Shown here one piece after another: positions 16,788 through 29,458 of a stretch of DNA of 64,000 bases. The stretch lies in contig NZ_CP141608.1 of the NCBI RefSeq assembly GCF_035581345.1, positions 5,362,501-5,426,500 on the forward strand, read 5' to 3'. This DNA is from Pseudomonas sp. JQ170C (GTDB lineage: Bacteria > Pseudomonadota > Gammaproteobacteria > Pseudomonadales > Pseudomonadaceae). Numbering within the stretch: position 1 is the first letter of the stretch; each line of letters opens with the position of its first letter. The notes below the pieces were generated by a model, which was not told where the DNA came from, ran no database searches, and saw nothing but the letters and a program-made list of their open reading frames with translations. A program made the translations under genes and the position numbers.

Positions 16788-17441
16788 TCATCCTTTTTTG
16801 CGGGTTCCCGGGGCTGGCGGATCTTCGCGGGTCACTTCCCGATACCAGAGTTCATGGTGTTTTTTCGCCCAGGCACGACTGACCCAGCCGTGCAGCATGG
16901 CGCTGACCGAACCCTTGATCCAGATCCCGGCATAAATGTGCACGATGATGCTCAGCACCAGCACAAACGCCGCCAGTGCATGCAGTAAGGTCGCCAGGCG
17001 AATCGCACCGATATCGAAGTACTGGCTGAACCAGGCCCGCCAGATCACGATGCCGCTCAACAACAGCATCAACATGCAAATCAGCAAGGTCCAGAACAGC
17101 AGTTTCTGCCCTGGGTTGTACTTGCCGATTGGCGGTACACCCTCCTCTTCGTTGCGCATCACCCGGTCGATGCGCCGCAACCACAAGCGGTCGTTGCCGC
17201 TGATGAAATTGGCGCGCCAGAAGCGAAACACCAGGCCCAGGAAAAACACGAACATGGCCACACCCAGGAACGGATGCAGGATGCGCGTCCAGGGCCCGCC
17301 GCCGAACAGATGACTGAGCCAGAACAGCGCCGGATGAAACAGCGCCAGCCCGGACAATCCGGCGAAGATGAACAAGATCGCGACGATCCAGTGATTGGTC
17401 CGTTCGTTGGCGTTGTAGCGCAGGATGGGTTTGTCGCTCAT
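16788..17441 (-). CDS. fdnI: Formate dehydrogenase gamma subunit, cytochrome b556
   Basis: The product is a 217-residue inner-membrane cytochrome b with four transmembrane helices (first about 18-36, then 54-74, 113-133 and 150-172). It provides histidines for two haems b ([10 protein letters not shown], the LHALAAFVL region, [11 protein letters not shown]) and the menaquinone site. It takes electrons from the beta subunit to the quinone pool. Its ATG overlaps the beta stop by 4 nt. The N/O isoenzyme type cannot be told apart here, so fdoI would be an equally fair symbol. Confidence 0.94.
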   Translation of the reverse strand: MSDKPILRYNANERTNHWIVAILFIFAGLSGLALFHPALFWLSHLFGGGPWTRILHPFLGVAMFVFFLGLVFRFWRANFISGNDRLWLRRIDRVMRNEEEGVPPIGKYNPGQKLLFWTLLICMLMLLLSGIVIWRAWFSQYFDIGAIRLATLLHALAAFVLVLSIIVHIYAGIWIKGSVSAMLHGWVSRAWAKKHHELWYREVTREDPPAPGTRKKG

Positions 17442-18388
17442 GGCCGTTCCTCCCCTTGCGCACCCGGTTTGCCCGGGTCGAACACATGCACCGCCGGATC
17501 AACGACATGCACGCTGGTATCCGCTGCGCCGGGGTGCTCGTCTTCCTCGACCCGCTGCGGGCCGACCCGAACATAGTGGAAGAACCCGGCCAGCACCGCC
17601 GCGCCCATGGCCAGCAGCGCCAGCGGCTTGCTCACGCCTTTCCACAACCCCACCAACGGGCTGATCACTGGCTGGTCCGGCAGGCCGGCGTACAGCTTCG
17701 GCGAGTCGGCGTGGTGCAGCACGTACATCACATGGGTGCCGCCGACCCCATCGGGGTCGTACAGACCGGCGTTGTCAAAGCCACGCGACTTGAGGTCGAC
17801 AATACGTTCGGCGGCATGCTCCTTCATGTCCTCCTTGCTGCCGAACACGATTGCGCCGGTCGGGCAGGTCTTCACGCATGCCGGCTCAAGGCCCACGGCA
17901 ACGCGGTCGGAGCACAAGGTACATTTGTAGGCCTTGTGGTCCTTCTGCGAAATCCGCGGAATGTTGAACGGGCAACCGGTGATGCAGTAGCCGCACCCGA
18001 TGCAGTGGTCCTGGTTGAAGTCGACGATACCGTTGGCGTGCTTGATGATCGCCCCGGGGCTGGGGCAGGCCTTCAGGCAACCGGGGTCGGCGCAGTGCAT
18101 GCAGCCGTCCTTGCGGATCAGCCACTCCAGGTTGCCATCGGTGTTTTCATGCTCGGTGAAGCGCATGAGGGTCCAGGTTTCTGCGCTCAGGTCGTGGGGG
18201 TTGTCATAGGTGCCATAGCTATGGCCCACCTCGTCACGCAGCTCGTTCCACTCCGAACACGCCACCTGGCATGCCTTGCAGCCGATGCACTTGGTGGTGT
18301 CGATCAGCTTGGCCACCTCCTCCTGCTGGCGGATCGACGGCGGCGGTGTAGTGGTGGCCGAACGGGCAATGATGTCTTGGCTGGCCAT
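17438..18388 (-). CDS. fdnH: Formate dehydrogenase beta subunit, iron-sulfur protein
   Basis: The product is a 316-residue ferredoxin-like subunit with the four cysteine motifs of a four-[4Fe-4S] electron wire: [35 protein letters not shown] and CTLC...CVKTC. A single C-terminal anchor helix (about 262-280, [18 protein letters not shown]) ties it to the membrane. It has no Tat signal of its own and travels with the alpha subunit. The ATG at 18388 shares its last base position with the fdnG TGA (TGATG), so the two are translationally coupled. Confidence 0.95.
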   Translation of the reverse strand: MASQDIIARSATTTPPPSIRQQEEVAKLIDTTKCIGCKACQVACSEWNELRDEVGHSYGTYDNPHDLSAETWTLMRFTEHENTDGNLEWLIRKDGCMHCADPGCLKACPSPGAIIKHANGIVDFNQDHCIGCGYCITGCPFNIPRISQKDHKAYKCTLCSDRVAVGLEPACVKTCPTGAIVFGSKEDMKEHAAERIVDLKSRGFDNAGLYDPDGVGGTHVMYVLHHADSPKLYAGLPDQPVISPLVGLWKGVSKPLALLAMGAAVLAGFFHYVRVGPQRVEEDEHPGAADTSVHVVDPAVHVFDPGKPGAQGEERP

Positions 18389-21300
18389 CAGATTTTCTCC
18401 ACGTTGACCAAGAACGACTTCGATTCCGGCGTCTGGGTATTGCCGTCACCGAGGAACGGCACCAGGGTGTTGGTCAGGTAGCCGTGTCGCGTCACTCCGG
18501 TAAAGCCCCAGTGCAGCGGGATGCCGATCTGGTGCACGGTCTGGTTGTTGACCTGCAGCGGCCGAATCCGCTTGGTCACCACCGCCACCGCCTCGATATG
18601 CCCGCGCTTGCAGGTGACACGTACCCGGTCGCCTGCGGCGATGCCCTTCTCCTTGGCCAGTACCTCGCCGATTTCGACGAACTGCTCCGGCTGGGTCACG
18701 GCGTTGATCGGACAGTGCTTGGTCCAGAAGTGGAAGTGCTCAGTCAGCCGGTACGTGGTTGCCGCGTAAGGGAAGTCCTTGGCTTGCCCCAGCGTGTCCC
18801 ACACCGAATCGAATACCCGCCCCGCCGGGTTGCTGATCGCTTTCTTGTTGTTCGGGTGCAGCGGATTGACCCCGATCGGTGTTTCAAACGGCTCGTAATG
18901 CTCCGGGAATGGCCCTTCGGTCATCTTGTCCAGGGCAAAGAAGCGCGCCACGCCTTCGGGGTTCATGATGAACGGGTTCATGCCTGCTTCTGGCGGCACA
19001 TCGACCTTGAAGTCCGGCACGTCGGTGCCACCCCAGGCCTTGCCGTTCCACCACACCAGGCGCTTGTTCGGCGACCAGGGCTTGCCCTGCACATCCGCCG
19101 ATGCCCGGTTGTAGAGAATCCGCCGGTTCGCCGGCCATGCCCAGGCCCAGCCCAGGTTCTGCTTCATGCCGAACGGATCGGCATTGTCGCGCCGGGCCAT
19201 CTGGTTGCCCTGCTCGGTCCAGCTGCCACAGAAGATCCAGCATCCGGAGGCGGTACTGCCATCGTCCTTGAGCTGGGCAAAGCCGGCCAGTTGCTGCCCG
19301 GCCTTGAGGGTCGCGCCGGTGGCATCGGTGACATCGGCCACGGCGTAGCCATTGAACTCCCTGGCAATCTCTTCCGGTGTCGGTTCGTGGGCAACCTTGT
19401 ACGGCCAACTGAGCTTGAGGATCGACTCCGCCCAGGCCCCGCCTTCCTTCTGGTAGCGTTCGCGCAGGCGCAGGAACAGCGCACTCATGATCCACACATC
19501 GGTGCGGGCCTGACCCGGCCCTTCGGCGCCCTTCCAGTGCCATTGCAACCAGCGGCTGCTGTTGACCAGCGAGCCGTCTTCCTCGGCAAAGCAGGTGGTC
19601 GGCAGGCGGAACACTTCGGTTTGCACGTTGGCCGAATCGACATCGTTGTACGGCCCGGCATTGCGCCAGAACTCCGAGGTCTCGGTGGCCAGCGGGTCCA
19701 TCACCACCAGCCACTTGAGCTTGCTCAATGCGGCGGTGACACGGTTCTTGTCCGGCAAGGCGGCAATCGGGTTGAAGCCCTGGCAGAAGTAACCGTTGAC
19801 CTGCTCCTTGGCCATCATGTCGAACATCTTCAACACGTCGTAGCCGGGGATATCCAGCTTGGGCAGGTAGTCATAGCCCCAATTGTTCTCGGCCGTGGCG
19901 TTGGCGCCATACCAGGCCTTCATCAGGCTGACATGGAACTTGCCGTAGTTCTGCCAATAGGACATCTGCCCCGGTCGCAGCGGCTTGGACGCACGCTTGG
20001 CGATGTAGGCGTTGTAGTCCTGTTCGGCATCCGACGGCAGGGTCAGGTAGCCGGGTAGCAGGTTGGACAACAGCCCAAGGTCGGTCAGCCCCTGGATATT
20101 GGAGTGACCGCGCAAGGCGTTGACCCCACCGCCTGGCATGCCGACGTTACCCAACAGCAATTGCACCATGGCCGCACTGCGGATGATCTGCGAGCCGATC
20201 GAATGCTGGGTCCAGCCCAGGGCATAGAGGATCGTCATGGTCTTGCCCGGCTGCGAGCAGGTGGCGATCTCTTCCCAGATCTTGAGCATGCTGTCCACCG
20301 GCATGCCGCAGATCTGGCTGGCCAGTTCCGGGGTGTACCGGCTGTAGTGCTGCTTCATCAGCTGGAATACACAGCGCGGGTCTTGCAGGGTCGGGTCGAC
20401 CTTGGCAAAACCGTCTTCACCGATTTCATAGCTCCAGCCGGACTTGTCGGTGTAACTGCGCTTGTCGGCGTCATAGCCGCTGAACAAGCCGTCCTCAAAG
20501 GTGAAGCCTGCTTTGACGATGAACGACACGTCGGTGTAGTTGTGCACGTACTCGTGCTGGATCTTGTCATTGCTGATCAGGTAGTTGATCAGCCCGCCCA
20601 TGAAGGCGATATCCGTGCCGGTGCGGATCGGCGCGTAATAGTCGGCTACCGAGGCGGTTCGGGTGAAGCGCGGGTCGACCACGATCAACCGGGCCTTGTT
20701 ATGGGCCTTGGCCTCGGTCACCCATTTGAAGCCGCATGGATGGGCTTCTGCAGCGTTGCCACCCATCACCAGGATCAGATTCGCGTTGGCGATATCGGTC
20801 CAGTGGTTGGTCATGGCTCCACGGCCGTACGTCGGGGCAAGACTTGCCACCGTCGGGCCATGTCAGACACGTGCCTGGTTATCGAACCCCAGCATGCCAA
20901 GACTGCGGATGACCTTGTGGGTCATGTAGCCGGCTTCGTTGGAGGACGCCGAAGCGGCCAGGAAACCCACGCTCAGCCAGCGGTTGACCGTCTGGCCCTG
21001 GACGTTCTTCTCGATGAAGTTGGCGTCGCGGTCGGCCTTCATCAGCTCAGCGATGCGGTCCAGCGCTTCATCCCAGGAGACTCGCGTCCACTCCTTGCTG
21101 CCCGCTTTGCGTACCTGCGGGTACTGCAGGCGGTTGGGGCTGTGGATAAAGTCGAGCAGGCCCGCGCCTTTGGGGCAGAGCGTGCCGCGGTTCACCGGAT
21201 GGTCGGCATCACCCTCGATGTGGATGATGTTCTGGGCGACGTTCTTGGCCGCATCACCCTGGCTGTACATGATCAAGCCACAACCCACCGAGCAATACGG

Positions 21301-21453
21301 GCAGGTGTTGCGGGTTTCTTTGGTATGCGCCAGCTTGAAGTGACGCACCTGCTCGGCGAAGGCCGCGGTCGGGGCCATGCCCAACGCAGCCAGGCTCGAG
21401 CCTCCAAGGCCGATTGCGGCGACCTTGAAGAACTGCCGACGGTTGAGATCCAT
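18388..21453 (-). CDS. fdnG: Formate dehydrogenase alpha subunit, selenocysteine- and molybdopterin-containing
   Basis: The product is 1021 residues if the in-frame UGA at 20863-20865 is read as selenocysteine (residue 197). A Tat signal (NRRQFFK, residues 4-10) precedes a [4Fe-4S] motif (CPYCSVGCG) and the active site [12 protein letters not shown], where formate oxidoreductases have Cys or Sec. The frame continues without a break to 18388. Upstream AGGAG lies 7 nt before the ATG. It is a periplasmic catalytic subunit: formate is oxidised at the molybdenum bis-MGD centre and electrons pass to FdnH. An automatic gene caller would split it into two ORFs at the UGA. Confidence 0.96.
20833..20852 (-). 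promoter_or_regulatory. SECIS element for the fdnG UGA
   Basis: On the coding strand, starting 10 nt after the UGA, CGG-U-GGCA-AGUCU-UGCC-CCG folds into a 3-bp stem, a bulged U, a 4-bp stem and the apical loop AGUCU. The bulged U and the GU in the loop are the SelB contacts known from E. coli fdhF and fdnG (loop GGUCU). This supports selenocysteine insertion rather than a frame break. Confidence 0.93.
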
Positions 21454-21680
21454 CGTGCACTCCTGATCAGGTGGTGGACGCGCGGGACGTTGCCGGCGTC
21501 TCTTGAACGATCACGGTGGCGACATTTACAGCAGTCACCAGTTGATACTCTAGTCAAGATTTCAGAAGAGAGAGTGGGTACAACCAGAAAACCCTGACAC
21601 CACACAGGGAAATAGGACTACTTATCGCTGCGAAACGCCCTGCTACGTTGGCAAATCGTAACCAAGGACCGCTCCCCACG

Positions 21681-22160
21681 ATGAAAACAGCACGTAAGCT
21701 CGCAGCGCTCACTGCAGTGATTGCACCATTGATCCTCGCAGGCCCGGCACAAGCCGAGGCGCCCTCGATCACCTCGCAGATGGCACAGACCATGGTCGAT
21801 GCCGCAGCGCGGGCAGCCCAGGCAAAAGGCTTCTCGATCGTCATCAGCATTGTCGACAACCATGGCAACCTCAAACACTTCCATCGCATGGACAACACCA
21901 GCGTCGGCAGCATTCAGGTGTCCCAGCTCAAGGCATCGACTTCCGCTCAATTCCCGGTATCAACCAAGGTGCTGGCAGAGCGCAGTGCCGGGCTTCCAGC
22001 TAATCCTTACGCATCCATTCCCGGGTTTCTGCTGCTGGAAGGTGGATTGCCGATCATGTCCAAAAGTGGCACGCACATCGGCGGTATTGGTATCAGCGGC
22101 GCAACGCCTGAACTGGATGGCCAATTTGCCCAGGCGGCCATTGATCAACTGAATCAATAA
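21681..22160 (+). CDS. Secreted GlcG/HbpS-like protein
   Basis: The product is 159 residues: a signal peptide ending near PAQA, then a GlcG/HbpS domain (DUF336). Typical landmarks are VDNHGNLKHFHRMD near residue 58, the GLPIMSKSGTHIGGIGISG strand-loop and a final DGQFAQAAIDQL helix. Relatives bind haem or cobalamin-related ligands or sense redox stress; function here is unassigned. ATG 21681 has AAGGA at a longish 12 nt. It diverges from fdnG across 227 nt, so the two may share control, though no shared operator is recognised. Confidence 0.82.
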   Translation: MKTARKLAALTAVIAPLILAGPAQAEAPSITSQMAQTMVDAAARAAQAKGFSIVISIVDNHGNLKHFHRMDNTSVGSIQVSQLKASTSAQFPVSTKVLAERSAGLPANPYASIPGFLLLEGGLPIMSKSGTHIGGIGISGATPELDGQFAQAAIDQLNQ

Positions 22161-22169
22161 AGAAACGCC

Positions 22170-22204
22170 AAAAAAAAAGCCCGTAGCGCAAGGCCACGGG
22201 CTTT
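22170..22204 (-). terminator. Intrinsic terminator of ssb
   Basis: The stem aaagcccgt / acgggcttt is followed on the minus strand by a run of T (plus-strand a's 22171-22178). It lies between the convergent GlcG-like gene and ssb and would stop both, most strongly ssb. Confidence 0.85.
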
Positions 22205-22229
22205 CGGGACAGCAGAATCAGGCAAGCAA

Positions 22230-22745
22230 TCAGAACGGGATATCGTCATCAAAGCTGTCGAAATCCGCAGCCGGTTGCGGTGCTGCCTGCTGAGGCGCAG
22301 GGCGCTGCTGCGGCGCCGATTGCTGTGGACGCGGAGCCTGCTGACGCGGCGCCTGGTTGTAGTTGTTGCCGCCCTGCGGCTGGGAACCGTCCTGGTTCTG
22401 CGGACGACCGCCGAGCAGCTGCATGGTGCCCTGCATATCGACGATGATTTCGGTGGTGTAACGCTTGATGCCGTCTTTTTCCCACTCGCGGGTCTGCAGC
22501 TTGCCTTCGATGTAGACCTGCGAACCTTTACGCAGGTACTCGCCGGCGATCTCGGCAACCTTGCCGAACATCGAAACGCGGTGCCACTCGGTGCGCTCGA
22601 CCTTCTGGCCGGTTTGCTTGTCGGTCCACTGCTCGCTGGTGGCCAGGCTCAGGTTGGTCACGGCGTTACCGTTGGGCAGGTAGCGGACTTCGGGATCCTG
22701 ACCGCAAGTACCGACCAGAATGACTTTGTTAACCCCACGGGCCAT
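22230..22745 (-). CDS. ssb: Single-stranded DNA-binding protein
   Basis: The product is 171 residues. An OB-fold DNA-binding domain occupies the first ~110 residues ([19 protein letters not shown], then [14 protein letters not shown]), followed by a Gln/Pro/Ala-rich disordered linker. The acidic tip DDDIPF recruits replication and repair partners. It starts 9 nt downstream of the MFS gene stop, an arrangement that follows uvrA on the other strand in many pseudomonads. Confidence 0.97.
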   Translation of the reverse strand: MARGVNKVILVGTCGQDPEVRYLPNGNAVTNLSLATSEQWTDKQTGQKVERTEWHRVSMFGKVAEIAGEYLRKGSQVYIEGKLQTREWEKDGIKRYTTEIIVDMQGTMQLLGGRPQNQDGSQPQGGNNYNQAPRQQAPRPQQSAPQQRPAPQQAAPQPAADFDSFDDDIPF

Positions 22746-22754
22746 AACGTTCTC

Positions 22755-24149
22755 CTAGGCTTCGCACGCTTCGGAGGCCGGGTTTACCAGGCGCTCCAGG
22801 GTCGTGCGATCCAAAATTTGTGTATCAAGTTTGATATAGATGGCGGCTTCATCGGCCACCACCACTGCGTCGGTTACACCCGGCACGGCCAGCAGCCGCT
22901 CGGTCAGTCCCGCTTCGCGGACCGCCTCGGCCGACAACGGCAGGCGCAGGCTGGTCACGTACGGTGGTTCACGCATGCTCAGGGCCACGATCCACCACAG
23001 TGCACACAAGGCTGCGCAGCCCAGGAACACCGTGCTCAGGCCACCGTGCTGGAACAACCAGCCACCGAGAATTCCTCCCAGCGCGGCACCAAGGAACTGG
23101 CTGGTGGAGTAAACCCCCATTGCCGTGCCCTTGCCGCCGGCGGGCGACACCTTGCTCACCAGCGAAGGCAAGGATGCCTCCAGCAGGTTGAAGGCAGTAA
23201 AGAATATCACGGTGCCGATCACCAGTTCGTGCAAGTTGTCTGCTGACAGCCAGAAGAACAGCTCGGTGAGCATCAACACACTGACCGCGCCCAGCAGGAC
23301 ACGTTTCATCTTGCGCTTTTTCTCGCCGTAGATGATGAACGGGATCATTGCAAAAAATGAGACCAGCAAGGCGGTCAGGTACACCCACCAATGCTCTTCC
23401 TTGGGCAAGCCACCCCGCTCTACAAGCGCCAGAGGCAAGGCAACGAAGCTGGCCATCAAAATGGCGTGCAGGACGAAGATACCCACATCCAGGCGCAGCA
23501 GGTCCGGATGACGCAAGGTCGGCCCCAGCGCCTGCTTGGCGACACCCGACTCACGGTGCTGAAGGGCGCCATGTGACGCGGGCACTACGAATGCAATGAT
23601 AGCGATGCCCACCAGCGCCAAAGCGGCAGTAGCCAGGAACAGCCCCGAGAGGCCGAAAGCACGGGTCAGCAATGGCCCCACCACCATGGCCACCGCAAAG
23701 GACAAGCCGATGCTCATACCGATCATGGCCATGGCCTTGGTCCGATGCTGCTCCCGGGTAAGGTCCGACAGCAATGCCATTACCGCAGCGGAAATCGCGC
23801 CAGCGCCTTGCAGGATACGTCCGGCAATCACGCCCCAGATCGAGTCGGCCTGAGCCGCGAGCACACTGCCCAGGGCGAAGATGACCAGGCCCAGGTAGAT
23901 CACCGGGCGCCGCCCAATACGGTCGGAAATGACGCCGAATGGAATCTGCAGAAATGCCTGGGTCAGACCATAAGCGCCAATGGCCAGGCCGATGAGCGCC
24001 GGCGTCGCGCCAGCCAGGTCCATGCCATAGGTCGCCAGCACCGGCAGGACCATGAACATGCCCAGCATGCGGAAGGCGAACACCATGGCCAGGCCGCCTG
24101 CGGCGCGGGTTTCGCTGCCACTCATGCGTTCGCTGTGGGGATCGTGCAT
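22755..24149 (-). CDS. MFS transporter with C-terminal soluble extension
   Basis: The product is 464 residues. Twelve predicted helices fill residues 15-385. The MFS motif A appears as [13 protein letters not shown] near residue 75 and motif-C-like glycines follow. The last ~70 residues form a soluble tail with [24 protein letters not shown], reminiscent of a ferredoxin-like (HMA-type) beta-alpha-beta unit without CXXC. The substrate is unknown; drug/proton antiport is the family default. ATG 24149 follows GAGG by about 8 nt. It diverges from uvrA and runs into ssb. Confidence 0.85.
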   Translation of the reverse strand: MHDPHSERMSGSETRAAGGLAMVFAFRMLGMFMVLPVLATYGMDLAGATPALIGLAIGAYGLTQAFLQIPFGVISDRIGRRPVIYLGLVIFALGSVLAAQADSIWGVIAGRILQGAGAISAAVMALLSDLTREQHRTKAMAMIGMSIGLSFAVAMVVGPLLTRAFGLSGLFLATAALALVGIAIIAFVVPASHGALQHRESGVAKQALGPTLRHPDLLRLDVGIFVLHAILMASFVALPLALVERGGLPKEEHWWVYLTALLVSFFAMIPFIIYGEKKRKMKRVLLGAVSVLMLTELFFWLSADNLHELVIGTVIFFTAFNLLEASLPSLVSKVSPAGGKGTAMGVYSTSQFLGAALGGILGGWLFQHGGLSTVFLGCAALCALWWIVALSMREPPYVTSLRLPLSAEAVREAGLTERLLAVPGVTDAVVVADEAAIYIKLDTQILDRTTLERLVNPASEACEA

Positions 24150-24217
24150 GGATAAACCTCGTGTGAACCGGCGGCGATTCTACCAGTCCCATCGCTTAAC
24201 GGCATATACGCGACGCT

Positions 24218-24247
24218 TTGCCGCGTAATGGCAGGGAGCCGTATACT
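24218..24247 (+). promoter_or_regulatory. Probable sigma70 promoter for uvrA
   Basis: TTGCCG (24218-24223) and TATACT (24242-24247) are separated by 18 nt, about 32 nt before the uvrA GTG. No CTG-N10-CAG LexA box is visible in the 129-nt divergent region, so SOS control at this site is not supported by the sequence. Confidence 0.45.
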
Positions 24248-24278
24248 CAACTGTTTATGCCCGCCGAGCGAGGCCGCA

Positions 24279-27113
<2,835 letters not shown>

Positions 27114-27119
27114 CAGCCC

Positions 27120-27153
27120 GCTTGCCCCGCGATTTTGATTTCGCGGGGCAAGC
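27120..27153. repeat. REP-like palindrome after uvrA
   Basis: A perfect 13-bp inverted repeat (gcttgccccgcga) closes an 8-nt AT-rich loop. It carries the same GCGGGGCAAG core as the elements at 7436 and 15793 and begins 7 nt after the uvrA stop. Confidence 0.75.
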
Positions 27154-27173
27154 GCGCTTCTGCAAGGCAAAAC

Positions 27174-27204
27174 AAAAAGCCCCGCATTGGCGGGGCTTTT
27201 TTTT
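27174..27204. terminator. Bidirectional intrinsic terminator between uvrA and ftnA
   Basis: The stem GCCCCGC/GCGGGGC with loop attg is flanked by A's on the left and eight T's on the right. It therefore serves uvrA on the plus strand and the ferritin gene on the minus strand. Confidence 0.9.
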
Positions 27205-27216
27205 GTACCGGTGAAA

Positions 27217-27681
27217 TTACATCTGCGATTGCAGGTAATTCTCCAGGCCGATCGACTTGATCAGGCCCTGCTGCTTTTCCAGCCAGTAGGTGTGATCTTC
27301 TTCGGTATCAGCCAGTTGCAGGCGCAGGATGTCGCGGCTGATGTAGTCCTTGTGCAATTCGCACAACTCGATGCCTTTGCACAGCGCGGCACGCACTTTG
27401 TATTCCAGGCGCAGGTCGGCGGCGATCATGTCTGGCACGGTAGCACCGACATCGAGGTCGTCAGGACGCATCCGCGGAGTGCCTTCGAGCATGAGGATAC
27501 GACGCATCAGGGCATCGGCGTGCTGAGCCTCTTCCTCCATCTCGTGGTTGATACGCTCGTAGAGCTTGCTCAAGCCCCAGTCTTCGTACATCCGCGAATG
27601 GATGAAGTATTGGTCGCGTGCCGCCAGTTCGCCCGTCAGCAACGTGTTGAGATAATCGATTACGTCCGGGTGACCTTGCAT
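27217..27681 (-). CDS. ftnA: Bacterial ferritin (Bfr family, lacks the haem-ligand Met)
   Basis: The product is a 154-residue four-helix ferritin that oxidises and stores iron in a 24-mer. Ferroxidase ligands are readable: Glu18, Glu51, His54, Glu127 and His130, plus a Glu near 93. Haem bacterioferritins use Met52 (EMKHAD); here the same place reads EAQHAD, with Ala52, so haem between subunits is unlikely. This matches the P. aeruginosa protein first named BfrA and later FtnA. It is followed by a terminator and preceded by katA on the same strand. Confidence 0.93.
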   Translation of the reverse strand: MQGHPDVIDYLNTLLTGELAARDQYFIHSRMYEDWGLSKLYERINHEMEEEAQHADALMRRILMLEGTPRMRPDDLDVGATVPDMIAADLRLEYKVRAALCKGIELCELHKDYISRDILRLQLADTEEDHTYWLEKQQGLIKSIGLENYLQSQM

Positions 27682-27793
27682 CGCCCTGCCTCTCCCTGTT
27701 TGAAAGTCTTAGTTTGAACCAGGATGATCGCGAGGTCACTGAGATTTGCGCAATAAAGTAGAAAAAAGTCGGTAAACGGTAGTGATATTCATT

Positions 27794-27824
27794 GAAAAAC
27801 CGCCCAAATGAGGGCGGTTCTTCT
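27794..27824 (-). terminator. Intrinsic terminator of katA
   Basis: The stem aaccgccc/gggcggtt with a 6-nt loop is followed by TTTTTC on the minus strand. It lies 12 nt after the katA stop and before ftnA, so ftnA most likely has its own promoter in the 112 nt that remain. Confidence 0.85.
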
Positions 27825-27836
27825 TATCACTTCGAC

Positions 27837-29285
27837 TTAGGCGAGTTTTATGCCCAACGCATTGGCAATCCCTTCTCCATAGGCCGGATCGGCCTTGAAG
27901 AAGTGCTGCAACTGACGCTGTACCACGTCCTCGGAAACCCCGGCCATCGCTCCGGCAATGTTGTTGATCAACAGTGCCTTTTGCTCTGGGTTCATCAAGC
28001 GGAACAGCGCCCCGGCGTGACTGTAGTAGTCAGTGTCTTCCCGGTGATCGTAGCGATCCGCCACACCATTCAGGGCAAGCGCAGGTTCAGCGAACTGTGG
28101 CGCCTGTTTTGGAGCATTGGCGTAGCTGTTGGGCTCGTAGTTCGGCGCTGCCCCACCATTGCTGCCGAACGCCATGGCGCCGTCACGCTGGTAGCTGTTT
28201 ACCGGGCTACGTGGCGCGTTTACCGGCAATTGCTGATGGTTGGTACCAACGCGGTAGCGATGGGCGTCTGCGTAGGCGAATACGCGGCCCTGAAGCATGC
28301 GGTCCGGAGAAAGACCGACGCCTGGCACCATATTGCTCGGGCCGAACGCCGCTTGTTCGACTTCTGCGAAGTAGTTCAGCGGGTTGCGGTTGAGTTCCAA
28401 CTCACCGATTTCGATCAGTGGGTAATCCTTCTGCGACCAGGTCTTGGTGACGTCGAACGGGTTTTCATCGCGGGTAGCCGCTTCTTCTTCACTCATGGTC
28501 TGGATACAGACTGCCCACTTGGGGAAATCGCCGCGTTCGATGGCTTCAAACAAGTCGCGTTGGGCGTAGTCAGGGTCGGTTCCAGCCAGGCGTGCGGCCT
28601 CCGCCGGTGCCAGGTTCTTGATCCCCTGCTTGGTCTTGAAATGCCACTTGACCCAGGTGCGCTGGCCCTGCGCGTTAATCAGGCTATAGGTGTGGCTCCC
28701 GAAACCGTGCATGTGGCGGTAACCGTCCGGAATGCCGCGGTCAGAAAACAGAATGGTGACCTGGTGCAGGGCCTCAGGCGAATGCGACCAGAAATCCCAC
28801 ATCATCTGCGCACTCTTGAGGTTGCTTTGCGGCAGACGCTTCTGGGTGTGGATAAAGTCAGGAAACTTCAGCGGATCACGGATGAAGAACACCGGCGTGT
28901 TGTTGCCAACGATGTCCCAGTTGCCTTCTTCGGTATAGAACTTCAGAGCAAAACCGCGCGGGTCGCGCTCGGTATCCGCCGAGCCTCGTTCTCCACCGAC
29001 AGTGGAAAAACGCAGGAAGGTTTCGGTCTGCTTGCCCACATTGCTGAACAATTTGGCGCAGCTGAGTTGGGTGATATCCCGCGTGACGGTGAAGGTGCCA
29101 TAGGCTCCCGACCCTTTCGCGTGAACGCGACGCTCAGGAATGTTCTCGCGGTTGAAATGGGCGAGCTTTTCGATCAAGTGGAAGTCATCAAGCAGAAGCG
29201 GGCCACGCGAGCCTGCCGAACGCGAATTCTGGTTGTCAGCGACCGGTGCTCCGCTGGCGGTGGTCAGTACTTTGTTCTGGCTCAT
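27837..29285 (-). CDS. katA: Monofunctional haem catalase KatA (small-subunit, clade 3)
   Basis: The product is 482 residues, the length of small-subunit catalases, and decomposes hydrogen peroxide. The distal His lies in [12 protein letters not shown] near residue 55; the proximal haem-ligand Tyr is in [13 protein letters not shown] near residue 339. There is no signal peptide. The partner gene ftnA suggests an iron/peroxide protection pair: the ferritin removes the Fe2+ that would drive Fenton chemistry. No clear OxyR site was recognised in the 126 nt upstream. Confidence 0.96.
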   Translation of the reverse strand: MSQNKVLTTASGAPVADNQNSRSAGSRGPLLLDDFHLIEKLAHFNRENIPERRVHAKGSGAYGTFTVTRDITQLSCAKLFSNVGKQTETFLRFSTVGGERGSADTERDPRGFALKFYTEEGNWDIVGNNTPVFFIRDPLKFPDFIHTQKRLPQSNLKSAQMMWDFWSHSPEALHQVTILFSDRGIPDGYRHMHGFGSHTYSLINAQGQRTWVKWHFKTKQGIKNLAPAEAARLAGTDPDYAQRDLFEAIERGDFPKWAVCIQTMSEEEAATRDENPFDVTKTWSQKDYPLIEIGELELNRNPLNYFAEVEQAAFGPSNMVPGVGLSPDRMLQGRVFAYADAHRYRVGTNHQQLPVNAPRSPVNSYQRDGAMAFGSNGGAAPNYEPNSYANAPKQAPQFAEPALALNGVADRYDHREDTDYYSHAGALFRLMNPEQKALLINNIAGAMAGVSEDVVQRQLQHFFKADPAYGEGIANALGIKLA

Positions 29286-29410
29286 GCACTCTCTCCCTAT
29301 CGGTCTTGAACGGCCGGCTAATCGGCTTGGGATGAGTATCGACCAGGACTATAACAACACCAAATTAATTACATGACTCAGATCAATAGATTAATACAAT
29401 ACAAGCAGAC

Positions 29411-29439
29411 ACAAAAAACCGGGCACTAGGCCCGGTTCC
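29411..29439 (-). terminator. Intrinsic terminator of the alpha ribosomal operon
   Basis: The stem aaccgggc/gcccggtt with loop actag is followed by TTTTTTGT on the minus strand. It lies 20 nt after the rplQ stop and ends the long ribosomal superoperon. Confidence 0.9.
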
Positions 29440-29458
29440 TTGTTACAGACTGTTCGCC

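Noticed and set aside
18484..20058. A 524-codon plus-strand frame antisense to fdnG
   Set aside because: The minus strand here has the continuous molybdopterin oxidoreductase frame with conserved motifs.
20863..20865. fdnG as a pseudogene broken by a stop codon
   Set aside because: The stop is UGA at the Sec position, a SECIS hairpin follows, and selA, selB and selC lie downstream.
21542..21557. ANR box between fdnG and the GlcG-like gene
   Set aside because: The half-sites TTGA and TCAA are 8 nt apart rather than 6, so it does not fit the ANR/FNR consensus.
24150..24278. LexA operator for uvrA
   Set aside because: A CTG occurs at 24251 but no CAG follows after 10 nt; no other candidate in the divergent region.
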